Shown one piece after another: positions 6,528 through 14,314 of a DNA stretch of 64,000 bases. Under the pieces are notes generated by a model, which saw only the letters and a program-made list of their open reading frames with translations, was not told where the DNA came from and searched no databases. Numbering within the stretch: the first letter of the stretch is position 1; every line of letters begins with the position of its first letter. The stretch comes from Cryobacterium psychrotolerans (GTDB lineage: Bacteria > Actinomycetota > Actinomycetes > Actinomycetales > Microbacteriaceae): NCBI RefSeq assembly GCF_900101115.1, contig NZ_FNFU01000006.1:1-64000 (forward strand), in the 5' to 3' direction. The position numbers and the translations under genes were made by a program.

Positions 6528-7026
6528 GAGAGTGCCTTCCGCGCATCCCGCATCAAGGCGAGTAAGCCCGTCGATGAGACCGGAGACAGCCGGGCCTGTC
6601 CAGCGGTCCGGACCGAACCATAACGAAGCAGCGTATTCACAGTTATTTCCCCCCAGCTGATTGTCATTCAAGTGGTGCTCTCGTGCACGTTCTGACGCCA
6701 GGCTTCCGAGTCTCTGTTTCGTTCTTCACCCGATCACGCTGACATTTCTCAAGGTACGGGCCCGATTCGGCTGAACTGTAGAGCAATAAGTCCTCGGTTT
6801 CGCGCTCTTCGGGTGTGCTTGCCACACCGGAATCGACCTTTCTCGGTGGCGCCGCCCAGAAGGGGGGCCGGGGACTTCACCCATCTCGAACACACTGGAC
6901 TTTATGCTCTAGTTCGGTTGCGTCCCGGCGCGCGACAATGGTCTGAACGGGCGAACCCGTTGCTGGAGTACATCGCGTCCGCTTCTGTGGGCAGTGACGT
7001 ACTCGCGGACTTGGTGAAGGAGAAAC
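6528..7026. other. Divergent intergenic region between the sigma gene and devR
   Basis: These ~500 bases hold the promoters of the sigma gene (minus) and devR (plus). CCGGGGACTTCACCC (6869-6883) carries a half-match to a DosR box but lacks a good right half. AAGGAG lies directly before the devR ATG at 7027. No convincing gene was found; an ORF ending at 7034 overlaps the devR start and looks incidental. Confidence 0.5.
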
Positions 7027-7716
7027 ATGGATGAGGCATCAGCGTCATTGTCGGGTGAAGCGCAAGGCTCCGGATCTCTGATCCGAGTGTTCATCCTGGA
7101 CGACCATGAGCTGGTGAGGCGCGGGCTGCGGGAGCTGCTGGCGGAGGAGGGTTTCGAGGTTGTCGGGGATACCGGTTCGGCGCAGGACGCAACCGAAAGG
7201 ATCTTGGCTTTGCGTCCGGACGTGGCAATTCTGGATGGTCGACTCCCGGACGGCACCGGTGTGGAGGTGTGCCGCAATGTGCGGTCAACCGCACCAGCGG
7301 TCCAGTGCCTCATCCTGACGAGTTACGACGATGACCAGGCGCGGAGCGGTGCTGTCCTGGCCGGCGCCGCGGGCTACGTGCTCAAAGAGATCCACAGTGC
7401 CGATCTGCTCGACAAGATACGCCGGGCCGCGGCCCATGAGACTCTTTTCGACCCCAGGGACAGGGCGCGGATCTTTGAGAACCTCGCGGACCCGAATCTG
7501 CGGGATCCGCGGTCGGCGCCGCTGACCGATCAGGAACGGAGGGTACTCAGCCTGATCGGTGAGGGGCTCACGAACCGGGAGATCAGCAATGCGATGTTCC
7601 TGACCGAGAAAACGGTCAAGAACTATGTGTCGTCGATGCTGGCGAAGATGGGATTCCACCGCCGCACCCAGGCGGCGGTCTTCGTCGCGAGGGGCGGGGA
7701 CAAACCGCGACGCTAA
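7027..7716 (+). CDS. devR: NarL/LuxR-family response regulator, DevR/DosR-like
   Basis: The 229-residue protein has a receiver domain at residues 18-140, with acidic pocket DD25-26, phospho-acceptor Asp70 in DVAILDGRLPDG, Thr/Ser in LILTSY and Lys120 in GYVLKE. A LuxR-type HTH follows at about 165-222 (LTDQERRVLSLIGEGLTNRE, then EKTVKNYVSSMLAKMG and RRTQAAVF). The linker and C-terminus are strikingly like mycobacterial DosR, including LTDQER, FLxEKTVKNYVS and RRTQAAVF. In that family the phosphorylated dimer activates hypoxia/dormancy genes through DosR boxes. The cognate kinase gene at 7713-9437 is convergent, with a 4-base overlap of the 3' ends. Confidence 0.9.
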   Translation: MDEASASLSGEAQGSGSLIRVFILDDHELVRRGLRELLAEEGFEVVGDTGSAQDATERILALRPDVAILDGRLPDGTGVEVCRNVRSTAPAVQCLILTSYDDDQARSGAVLAGAAGYVLKEIHSADLLDKIRRAAAHETLFDPRDRARIFENLADPNLRDPRSAPLTDQERRVLSLIGEGLTNREISNAMFLTEKTVKNYVSSMLAKMGFHRRTQAAVFVARGGDKPRR

Positions 7717-9437
7717 ACCCTGCGGATTGGCGCGGACCACACGAGGCGGGTTCCTTCCCCCGGGACGCTCGAGACGGCCATACGCCCGCCGCAGGCTTTT
7801 GCTCGATGTTTGAGGTTGTCCAGGCCGCTGCGCTTGACTGTTCCCGAGAAGCCGTGTCCGTTGTCGGAGATGAGGAGCTTCACCCGGCCTTGCCCGACCT
7901 TCACGGAAACGTCGATCGAGGTTGCCCCGGAGTGGCGCGCGGCATTGCTGAGTCCTTCGGAAATGACGGCCAGCAGGTTCTCCGACAGGAGGACTCCGAT
8001 ATCCTCGCTGAGAGGACCTGAGAGAAGCACGCGCGGAGAGAAAGGAAGCCAGTCCGTCTTGTCCTTGATGGCACTCAGGATCCGGCTATTCAAGGTCTCT
8101 GTTGTGGGGGAGATTCCGCTGAGTGAGTGAATGGTGCGTCTCACTTCGCGAATGGTTCCATCCAATTCTTCTGTGACCGTCTCGATTCGCTCGAGGGCTC
8201 TGACGTCGCTTGTGAAATGACGGATGCCCTGCAGGCTCAGACCAGCCGCAAAGATCCGCTGAATAACGACGTCGTGCAGGTCGCGGGCGATCCGGTCACG
8301 GTCGCCGAAAACGGCCTGCTGCTCTCTCGCCTGGTTGATCTGGGTCAGTTCGAGCGCCATCGCCACATGCGCGCCGAACACGGCGCCCATCTCGACGTCG
8401 GTTGGACCGAATCCTGAGGATCCGGCGCGCCGGGAGAGCACCAACACCCCACCTCGTCCGCCGCGACGGTGGACCGCCGCCATCAGCGTTGGGCCCATCG
8501 CCGGCCCCTCGTCGACTCCGACGCCAATCCTACTGAAAACGAGTGGAGACTCCCGCAACGCCATCGCGGGCCCCCGGATTTCCAGTTCGGCCAGAGCGGA
8601 GGCACGGATAGCCGCCACGCGGCCGACGAGAGCCGCCGCGCCTGGCCCCGCGGCCGCCACGCACGACATCTGGCTGTTCTCCTCCGTCGGGAAACCCAGG
8701 AAAGCGAAGTCCGCCCCGGTTTCGAGCATGGCCCGCCGGGCTACGAGATCGAGGCCCTCCTGGTTTTCGTTATCGACAGAGTCCAGGATCCCTCTGGCCA
8801 CGTCCACGCCGGCCTCGAGTTGCTTCCTGCGCAGTTCGGACTTCTCGAAAAGACGCGCGTTCTCGATGGCGACGCCCGCCGCTGCGGCCAGCGCGACCAC
8901 CAGTTCCTCGTCCGACGAAGTGAAATCGCCCCCGCCACGCTTTGCGGTGAGGTACAAATTCCCGAACACAACATCCCGAACGCGGACGGGAACACCCAGA
9001 AACGACACCATGGGTGGGTGGTTCGGTGGAAACCCCGCTGCCGCGGGATGCTTACCCAAGTCGTGCAAGCGGAGCGGCCGTGGCTCGCGGATGAGTAAGC
9101 CCAGAACCCCGTGCCCGGTCGGAAGCGGCCCAACGAGCTTCGTCGTTTCAGCGTCGAAACCGACCGTGATGAACTGGTCCAGGGAGCCGTCATCGCCAAT
9201 CACACCCAGCGCCCCAAACTCTGCATCCACGAGCTGGCAGGCCATCCTGACCAAGCGTTCCAGCACGATCTCCAGGCTCAGGCCCTCGGCAACGATGGAC
9301 AGAGCTCCAACTAGACCACGCATGCGGTCAACGACCGCTGCGAGCCCCTCGGCAGGAGTCGCCACCCCAGGCAGGAGACCCTCACTCCCCAGGACACGGG
9401 TACCCGGCACAGTCTGGTCGTGATGCCGATCCATCAT
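7713..9437 (-). CDS. devS: GAF-domain sensor histidine kinase, DevS/DosT-like
   Basis: The 574-residue cytoplasmic kinase has two GAF domains (about 55-195 and 215-365), a HisKA_3 dimerisation domain with phospho-acceptor His388 in DRIARDLHDVVIQRIF, and a HATPase domain (about 470-572) with the N box in SNAARHSGATSIDV and the G box in DNGHGFSG. GAF-A has the DosS-type segment HPAAAGFPPNHPPM followed by SFLGVPVRVRD and FGNLYLTAK. His140 of the NHPPM motif aligns with the haem-ligand region of mycobacterial DosS/DosT, so an O2/redox-sensing haem protein is likely by family knowledge. No membrane segments are seen. It should phosphorylate the DevR-like regulator. An alternative start at the second Met is equally possible. 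Confidence 0.9.
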   Translation of the reverse strand: MMDRHHDQTVPGTRVLGSEGLLPGVATPAEGLAAVVDRMRGLVGALSIVAEGLSLEIVLERLVRMACQLVDAEFGALGVIGDDGSLDQFITVGFDAETTKLVGPLPTGHGVLGLLIREPRPLRLHDLGKHPAAAGFPPNHPPMVSFLGVPVRVRDVVFGNLYLTAKRGGGDFTSSDEELVVALAAAAGVAIENARLFEKSELRRKQLEAGVDVARGILDSVDNENQEGLDLVARRAMLETGADFAFLGFPTEENSQMSCVAAAGPGAAALVGRVAAIRASALAELEIRGPAMALRESPLVFSRIGVGVDEGPAMGPTLMAAVHRRGGRGGVLVLSRRAGSSGFGPTDVEMGAVFGAHVAMALELTQINQAREQQAVFGDRDRIARDLHDVVIQRIFAAGLSLQGIRHFTSDVRALERIETVTEELDGTIREVRRTIHSLSGISPTTETLNSRILSAIKDKTDWLPFSPRVLLSGPLSEDIGVLLSENLLAVISEGLSNAARHSGATSIDVSVKVGQGRVKLLISDNGHGFSGTVKRSGLDNLKHRAKACGGRMAVSSVPGEGTRLVWSAPIRRV

Positions 9438-9760
9438 TTGGCTTGCTCCGCATGCTCGTTATCGCTTCGACCAGCGCTTATGCACGGCGGCCACGGTCTG
9501 GCTTGCTCTCCCGCAACCCTCTCATGTGCGAGCCAGAACCTTGCGGCACTCTTGGGTGGTTTGACACACACCATCTAATACATTCCACATCAGCGCCTGA
9601 CTCTCGCCTCCGTCAAGTTGTCCCCGAGGCGAACGCAACTCGGAAACGTTCGGCGTGACGGTAAATCCACAGCCGGATCAACCCGGTACGTCCTTTCCCT
9701 GGACTGGCATTCCGCTGGCCGAGTGAATTGAGAAGTCGGCGTCAACGCCGTGGACAAAAT
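9438..9760. other. Intergenic stretch, no gene recognised
   Basis: About 320 bases upstream of the devS-like gene and downstream of the small gene at 9761. No ORF with convincing composition, no hairpin terminator and no DosR-box match were seen. Confidence 0.4.
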
Positions 9761-10003
9761 CTAAGTCGGGAAGACTGACGCAAACGATGCGACCGCGGAC
9801 TCGAAACGATCAAACATGAGATGCCGTCGTGGCGCCTCCATGTTCATGACTTCAAAAACAGGACCACGTTTCTCAATGTAACCGAGCACCTTCTCGGGCG
9901 ACCTTTCATTCCGCCGGCGATCACCCACACGCCACTCATGATCGGACAGACTGCAGACCTCGAGATCTGCCGCTGCGCACGGTTCATGCCACTGATTCGA
10001 CAC
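9761..10003 (-). CDS. Small hypothetical protein of the 'EWRVxDRR' type (80 aa)
   Basis: The GTG start (10003-10001) follows a strong AAGGAG ribosome site 6 bases away. The protein contains LEVCSLSDHEWRVGDRRRNE then SPEKVLGYIEKRGPVFEVMN. It shares the Ser-Asp-x-Glu-Trp-Arg-Val-x-Asp-Arg-Arg core and downstream pattern with the protein at 4269-4619, so the two are probably paralogues of one small unnamed family. There is no signal peptide or membrane segment. At 80 residues this is the minimal form. The two copies bracket the sigma and devR/devS genes. Function unknown. Confidence 0.65.
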   Translation of the reverse strand: MSNQWHEPCAAADLEVCSLSDHEWRVGDRRRNERSPEKVLGYIEKRGPVFEVMNMEAPRRHLMFDRFESAVASFASVFPT

Positions 10004-10366
10004 TGAATCTCCTTCGTGGGGAGTAATACGGACCGGCGCTGCCTCGACCGGCTCCGATGCCGCTCCCGGCTCGACCCAACATATCCCTCAATCATCACGG
10101 CGCCCCCAGGTGCCGTGAATACAGCGGCTACCCGCTGTCGTCCCGGAAGCTACTGAGCATCGGAGGCCCATCGGCCTGCTTGATGTTCTGATTGACGTGG
10201 AGCACGTCGGCTCCATGAAGCCACGCCCTCACACGAACGCGGATACCGCGGCCACCCGCTTGCCCGGTTCCACTCACGCCAAACAGGGGCCGGATCGACA
10301 CGTGCGCCCTCCGAGGACGAGCCCTCGGGGTGCTGCTCCTCGTGGATTATTCGGCCAACCACGACG
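10004..10366. other. Intergenic stretch with possible gene debris
   Basis: No gene is supported here. On the minus strand around 10130-10205 a short stretch reads LHVNQNIKQADGPPMLSSF before a stop. It looks like the tail of a former protein, but I cannot name it. It sits immediately before an IS3 orfB remnant. Confidence 0.3.
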
Positions 10367-10487
10367 CGATGGGCCTCGTCGGAGCCTGCGGTGACAAGGC
10401 CGCGATGGAGTCGTTCTTCGCGCTACTGCAGAAGAACGTCTTCGACCAGAAGCGGTGGGCAACCAGGGAAGACCTGCGCCTCGCGAG
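10367..10487 (+). pseudogene. IS3-family transposase orfB, internal remnant
   Basis: About 40 residues match the DDE core seen at 2014-2289: VGACGDKAAMESFFALLQKN followed by RWATREDLRLA. The match stops abruptly at about 10487. The next bases belong to copy B of the dispersed duplication (10491 on). The fusion point shows that IS debris and the duplicated segment were joined by rearrangement. Confidence 0.8.
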
Positions 10488-10490
10488 CGC

Positions 10491-10654
10491 GGCCCGGCGA
10501 GCGAAATCATCAGCATGTCCGAGGGCGCACCAAGGACCGAGCCCGGCAGCACCGAGCCCGTCAGCAGCCGCTAGTGCTTCTTGATGTGCGAAACGGCATC
10601 CGTTGTGGTTTCGGTCATGCCCTTGGCCCGCTTCTCGGCGCGCTTCTCTTTGAT
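10491..10654 (+). repeat. Dispersed duplication, copy B (blocks 1 and 2 fused)
   Basis: 10491-10560 matches 942-1011 and 10561-10654 matches 1236-1329. In copy B the blocks are contiguous, so 224 bases present in copy A (1012-1235, including the 3' end of the 777 gene) are missing. In this copy the upstream hypothetical gene is destroyed and the minus-strand 44-aa gene is intact; copy A has the opposite state. Confidence 0.8.
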
Positions 10655-10705
10655 GGACCTTCCCGGCTTCTTGTCATGGTGCCGGTGCGGTGATTTGTCA
10701 GGCAT
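10571..10705 (-). CDS. Small basic His/Lys-rich protein (44 aa)
   Basis: A 44-codon minus-strand gene with AGGGAG placed 6 bases before the ATG at 10705. The product begins MPDKSPHRHHDKKPGRSIKE and continues with KRAEKRAKGMTETTTDAVSH before a Lys-Lys-His end. It is strongly basic, probably one or two helices, and carries a His cluster. Small proteins of this composition are common in Microbacteriaceae genomes, but I know of no function. A frameshifted copy at 1246-1329 supports it as a real, formerly duplicated gene. Confidence 0.6.
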   Translation of the reverse strand: MPDKSPHRHHDKKPGRSIKEKRAEKRAKGMTETTTDAVSHIKKH

Positions 10706-11022
10706 TTCGTGCTCCCTAACTGCGGGCCCGGGATGACTCCGCGATGACCCTCACCCAAAACGGTACGCCGATTCCGAGCGAATGTCACCAGCCGAACGAT
10801 GCAGAAACCGTGCGGCGCGCAAGACCGAAAACGGGGGACAGACTCCCCGTTGTGGGGCTTCCCCCGGGCCGTGCCGCACTGTTAGGTTCAGGAGGGGCGA
10901 TCACTGGATCACCGCGGCGGTTCTCTACGCCAAACGAAATGGCACACTCGTCGTAAGGCGGGGTCGCAAAGGCACGGGACCTTCGGGTTAGCCGGCCCAC
11001 CGAATTGGATGGATCGACCCGG
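10706..11022. other. Intergenic stretch with a 20-base inverted repeat
   Basis: No firm gene. ACGGGG (10831-10836) and CCCCGT (10845-10850) form a perfect inverted repeat around an 8-base centre. It could be an operator or a weak hairpin. A short plus-strand ORF ending at 10991 (TVRFRRGDHWITAAVLYAKR) looks partly protein-like but has no good start. Confidence 0.35.
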
Positions 11023-11592
11023 ATGACTGCTCAGGCCTTGTTCGCAGCGCCCACCAGACCGGCCAACATCAGCCCAGCCGACACCAGGCCGGCGGATACC
11101 AGGCCGGCCGACATCACGGCTGCCGCACGCGCTCGCCCGATCGGCACGGCGGGTCGGCGCCGGATCCTGCAGGCCTTCCTGATCCAGACCCTCGGCTACA
11201 CCGGCGACGACGCGCGCGGTGAGGTGGAGAATCTGGAGCGCAGCGTCTCCGACGCGATCGTGGAGCGCATGGACAACCACCTCCGGGCATCCGCCCCCGC
11301 AACCCCGACCTCGCCCCCGACGCAGGCTCGCCCGGTGCGCCCCGTCGTGATGAAGCTCACCGATGCCACGGCCGGCGGGGAGATGGCCATCGTGCGCGTT
11401 TCCGACGCCGTGCCGACCCTGCTCGCCTATCTGGCCGAGCTGGGCCTGGCCGCCGGAACGCGACTCACGGTGCGGAAGCATCGCTCGAACTCCGCGGTCA
11501 TGACGATCCAGGTCCGGGGTCAGGCCGGGCAGATTCACCTCGGCAGCGTGGCCTCCGATGCCGTCTGGGTCGAAGGCGCCGCGGCGGCCTGA
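11023..11592 (+). CDS. DtxR/MntR-family protein lacking the DNA-binding domain
   Basis: Residues ~42-85 (RRRILQAFLIQTLGYTGDD, then EVENLERSVSDAIVERMDNH) match the metal-binding/dimerisation helices of DtxR/MntR regulators. Residues ~105-185 (MKLTDATAGGEMAIVRVSDA, LLAYLAELGLAAGTRLTV) match the C-terminal SH3/FeoA-like domain. The N-terminal winged helix, about 60-70 residues in the family, is missing. In its place is a Pro/Ala-rich stretch with a PADTR repeat. The usual Glu-His of the metal site is Glu-Arg here. The start at ATG 11023 is chosen over TTG 11005; both lack a strong ribosome site. It may be a truncated relic or a dominant-negative partner for a full regulator. Confidence 0.6.
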   Translation: MTAQALFAAPTRPANISPADTRPADTRPADITAAARARPIGTAGRRRILQAFLIQTLGYTGDDARGEVENLERSVSDAIVERMDNHLRASAPATPTSPPTQARPVRPVVMKLTDATAGGEMAIVRVSDAVPTLLAYLAELGLAAGTRLTVRKHRSNSAVMTIQVRGQAGQIHLGSVASDAVWVEGAAAA

Positions 11593-11715
11593 GCCCGCGG
11601 CGGCCTGACGGCCGGATCCAATCGCATCCCTGACCGCAAGGCAGGGCACCTTGCCTTGCCTCCAAGTTCATCCTGGAGTCACTGGGGGTTTATGTAGTGC
11701 GGCAAGGGTGGAACG

Positions 11716-13335
11716 ATGACAGAATTCACCCGCCGCTCCATGTTCACCGTTGCCATTGCCGCGGCCGGTCTCGCCGTCGCCGCACCTGGTGCCGCCGGGG
11801 CCGCCCAGGCTGCCCGTCCCGCGGCCATTCCCCTGGTTCGGAACCGTTTGACCTTGCCGAGCGGGATATCCACGGGCGACGTGACCACCGATTCCGGAGT
11901 CCTTTGGTCCCGCGGGTCCGGACAGGGTCTGCTGGTCGCTACCCTGCGCGCGGTAGACGACGGCGGGTCTCCGCTGGGCGGCGGCCGTGCCTTTGAGCGC
12001 GTCCTACGAGGCAGTCCTGCCAGTGAAGCCACCGATTTTACGTCCAGGATCAACTCTCGGGACCTTCCTTCGGGAACGCATTTTGCCCTCAGTCTCCAGT
12101 TTGAGGATGTGGACGGGAACCTCGGTGAGGCTGCGCAGGGCTCTTTCAGCACGGCACCGGGCCAGGGCCGGCACGGCAGCGGTTCCGCCCCGCGGCGCCA
12201 GAGCTTTGTGTGGACTGGCGACACCGCTGGTCAGGGGTGGGGCATCAATGAGGAGATCGGTGGCATGCGTGGTTACGCCGCGATGCACGCTACACGACCG
12301 GATTTTTTCATTCACTCGGGGGACACCATCTACGCAGACGGCCCCATCCAGGCCCAGGTGACCGAACGGGACGGGAAGCTGTGGCGGAACATCGTCACCG
12401 AGGAGGTGTCCAAGGTGGCCGAGACGCTGAAGGAGTACCGGGGGCGGCACCGCTACAACCATCTGGACGCCAATCTCCGGGCCATGTACGCGGATGTTCC
12501 GGTGATCGCCCAATGGGATGACCATGAGACGCATAACAACTGGTACGCCGGCCAGATCCTGACCGATGCCCGCTACACCGAGCGGCGCGTTGATGTTTTG
12601 GCCGCCCGCGCCCGCCAGGCCTGGCAGGAGAACCAGCCCATTGCCCAGCTGACCGACGGCAGCACCGGGTTTGAACCGGCGCGCATTTACCGCAAGATCT
12701 CCCGGGGACCACAGCTGGACATCTTCTGCCTGGATATGCGCACCTTCAAGGACCCCAACACCGATGGCAAGGAGGCCCAGCAGACCAACATCCTCGGCCA
12801 GGAACAGGTCGACTGGCTCATCCGGGAGGTGCGCCAGTCCACGGCCACCTGGAAGGTGATCGCGGCGGACCTGCCGCTTGGCCTCATAGTTTCGGACGGC
12901 CCGGTGAACCAGGAGTCTCTGGCCAACCGGGACAACGGTGCTCCGCTGGGCAAGGAGCTGGAGATTGCGGGCGTGCTTTCCGCCTTCAAGCGCCACCGGG
13001 TGAGGAACGTCGTGTGGCTCACCGCGGATGTCCACTATTGCGCGGCGCACCACTACTCGCCGGAACGGGCGGTGTTCCAGGACTTCGACCCGTTCTGGGA
13101 GTTCGTGGCTGGGCCTATCAACGCCGGCAGCTTCGGTCCCAACCAGATGGATGGAACCTTTGGTCCTAGCGTGGAGTTTTACCAGGCCGGCAGCTACGCC
13201 AACGAGTCACCTCGCAGCGGCGAGAACCAGTACTTCGGCCACGTGGATCTTGGTGAAGAGGACGTGTTTTCTGTGAGTTTGCGCAACGCCAACGGTGCGG
13301 TGGTCTGGAGTAAGGAACTTCATCCGGAGCGCTGA
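11716..13335 (+). CDS. phoD: Alkaline phosphatase D-type phosphodiesterase/phosphatase, Tat-exported
   Basis: The 539-residue protein carries a twin-arginine signal at residues 4-30 (FTRRSMFTVAIAAAGLAVAA, then AAGAAQA). Two typical PhoD segments follow: a PhoD-N-like beta domain (about 45-145) and the metallophosphatase domain, with WTGDTAGQGWGINEE, FFIHSGDTIYADGP, VIAQWDDHETHNNWY, LDMRTFKDPN and WLTADVHYCAAHHY. The conserved Asp/His/Asn residues of the Fe/Ca site are present. It should hydrolyse phosphate mono/diesters outside the cell for phosphate supply. The ATG has a GGTGG element 4 bases upstream. No Pho box was identified. The next gene is convergent. Confidence 0.9.
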   Translation: MTEFTRRSMFTVAIAAAGLAVAAPGAAGAAQAARPAAIPLVRNRLTLPSGISTGDVTTDSGVLWSRGSGQGLLVATLRAVDDGGSPLGGGRAFERVLRGSPASEATDFTSRINSRDLPSGTHFALSLQFEDVDGNLGEAAQGSFSTAPGQGRHGSGSAPRRQSFVWTGDTAGQGWGINEEIGGMRGYAAMHATRPDFFIHSGDTIYADGPIQAQVTERDGKLWRNIVTEEVSKVAETLKEYRGRHRYNHLDANLRAMYADVPVIAQWDDHETHNNWYAGQILTDARYTERRVDVLAARARQAWQENQPIAQLTDGSTGFEPARIYRKISRGPQLDIFCLDMRTFKDPNTDGKEAQQTNILGQEQVDWLIREVRQSTATWKVIAADLPLGLIVSDGPVNQESLANRDNGAPLGKELEIAGVLSAFKRHRVRNVVWLTADVHYCAAHHYSPERAVFQDFDPFWEFVAGPINAGSFGPNQMDGTFGPSVEFYQAGSYANESPRSGENQYFGHVDLGEEDVFSVSLRNANGAVVWSKELHPER

Positions 13336-13387
13336 TCCCAGCGGACTCGGCAGCGATGCGGCCGGTAGCGGTGGTCACGACCACCTG

Positions 13388-14224
13388 TCAGCGCGTAAGC
13401 GCGCCGAGTTCTGCGCGAGAACGTGCGCCCGCTTTCCGCAACAAGTTCGACACATGGAACTTCACAGTGTTGTTGCTGATATCCAGTTGCGACCCGATCT
13501 CGCTGTTTCGTGCACCCGAAACGACAAGTCGCAGCACCTCCCTCTCCCTGTGCGACAGGGCGACGACGTCTTCGAGCGGCTCGGGTTCGTTCGGGGGATC
13601 CAGCGGCAGACGCACCTCTAGCAACGACCCCCAGCCCGGAGTCGACGACACCGCGAACTCACCATCTAAGGCACTCACCCGCTCCGCAATCGGGCGGAGG
13701 GAATCATCGTGGTGCGACAGATCTCCCGCACCGTCGTCGCGAATGCCGATCAAAAGATTGAGTCCGTCGCAGTCCCATTGGATCCTCACGCGGCGGGCAG
13801 CGCCACTATCCACGAAGGCGAGCACTGCACTCCGCACGATCGCGCGTGCCGCGTGAGCTACTTCGCCCGGCAACGCCCTGCCCGTGGCCGGCGGTTCCAC
13901 AAACTGGACCTCCAGGTCCCCAAACCGTTCGAGAGGGCGCAGGTCATTCCGTAGGCGGGCAAATGCACCCACGACCGGTTCGAGCATTGTTCCGCGCTGT
14001 TGATCTGTGGTCATCCGAATCTCCACCAGAGCGGTGGCGGCGATATCTATGGTCATTGTGCGAGCCGCCTTGTCGTCCACCCGCGAGGATCGAAGGACAG
14101 CCAAGAGGGACTCGAGTGTCACTGCGTGGCGGTCGGCTTGTTCGGAGACAGTTCGGGCGTGCTCGAGAAGCAGCCGACGCGACGCGGGGGAGGGGATCGA
14201 CGAGTCTTCGATTCGAGTGGTCAC
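13388..14224 (-). CDS. One-component regulator: histidine-kinase-like ATPase fused to LuxR-type HTH
   Basis: The 278-residue protein has an N-terminal helical segment (20-110), a HATPase-like domain (~115-212) with RVRIQWDCDGLNLLIGIRDD, GAGDL and SSTPGWGSLLEVRLPL, and a C-terminal LuxR HTH (~218-275) with LSHREREVLRLVVSGARNSE then NNTVKFHVSNLLRKAG. There is no HisKA phospho-acceptor 'RDLHD' and no receiver domain. It thus looks like a NarL-type kinase whose catalytic domain was joined directly to the output HTH. It is divergent from hxlB-hxlA and very likely regulates them. A perfect inverted repeat sits between the two start codons. Confidence 0.8.
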   Translation of the reverse strand: MTTRIEDSSIPSPASRRLLLEHARTVSEQADRHAVTLESLLAVLRSSRVDDKAARTMTIDIAATALVEIRMTTDQQRGTMLEPVVGAFARLRNDLRPLERFGDLEVQFVEPPATGRALPGEVAHAARAIVRSAVLAFVDSGAARRVRIQWDCDGLNLLIGIRDDGAGDLSHHDDSLRPIAERVSALDGEFAVSSTPGWGSLLEVRLPLDPPNEPEPLEDVVALSHREREVLRLVVSGARNSEIGSQLDISNNTVKFHVSNLLRKAGARSRAELGALTR

Positions 14225-14242
14225 CCACCCATCTTGCCCTAC

Positions 14243-14258
14243 CTACCCAATCGGGTAG
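14243..14258. promoter_or_regulatory. Inverted repeat, candidate operator for hxlBA and the LuxR-type regulator
   Basis: CTACCCAATCGGGTAG has perfect 6-base arms around AATC. It lies in the 90-base gap between the divergent regulator and hxlB start codons. Its place and symmetry fit a dimeric HTH protein binding site. Binding is inferred. Confidence 0.5.
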
Positions 14259-14314
14259 TAATACTGGTCTGTCAGGTGGGGGCCTCATCTGGGGCGCTGC
14301 GCGAGCATGGAGGC

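Noticed and set aside
6869-6883. DosR-box-like half site upstream of devR
   Set aside because: Only GGGGACTTCA fits; the right half does not match. Not listed as a site, although weak autoregulation is possible.
10831-10850. ACGGGG/CCCCGT inverted repeat as a DosR box
   Set aside because: The half-site spacing and central bases do not fit the consensus. Left only as an unexplained repeat.
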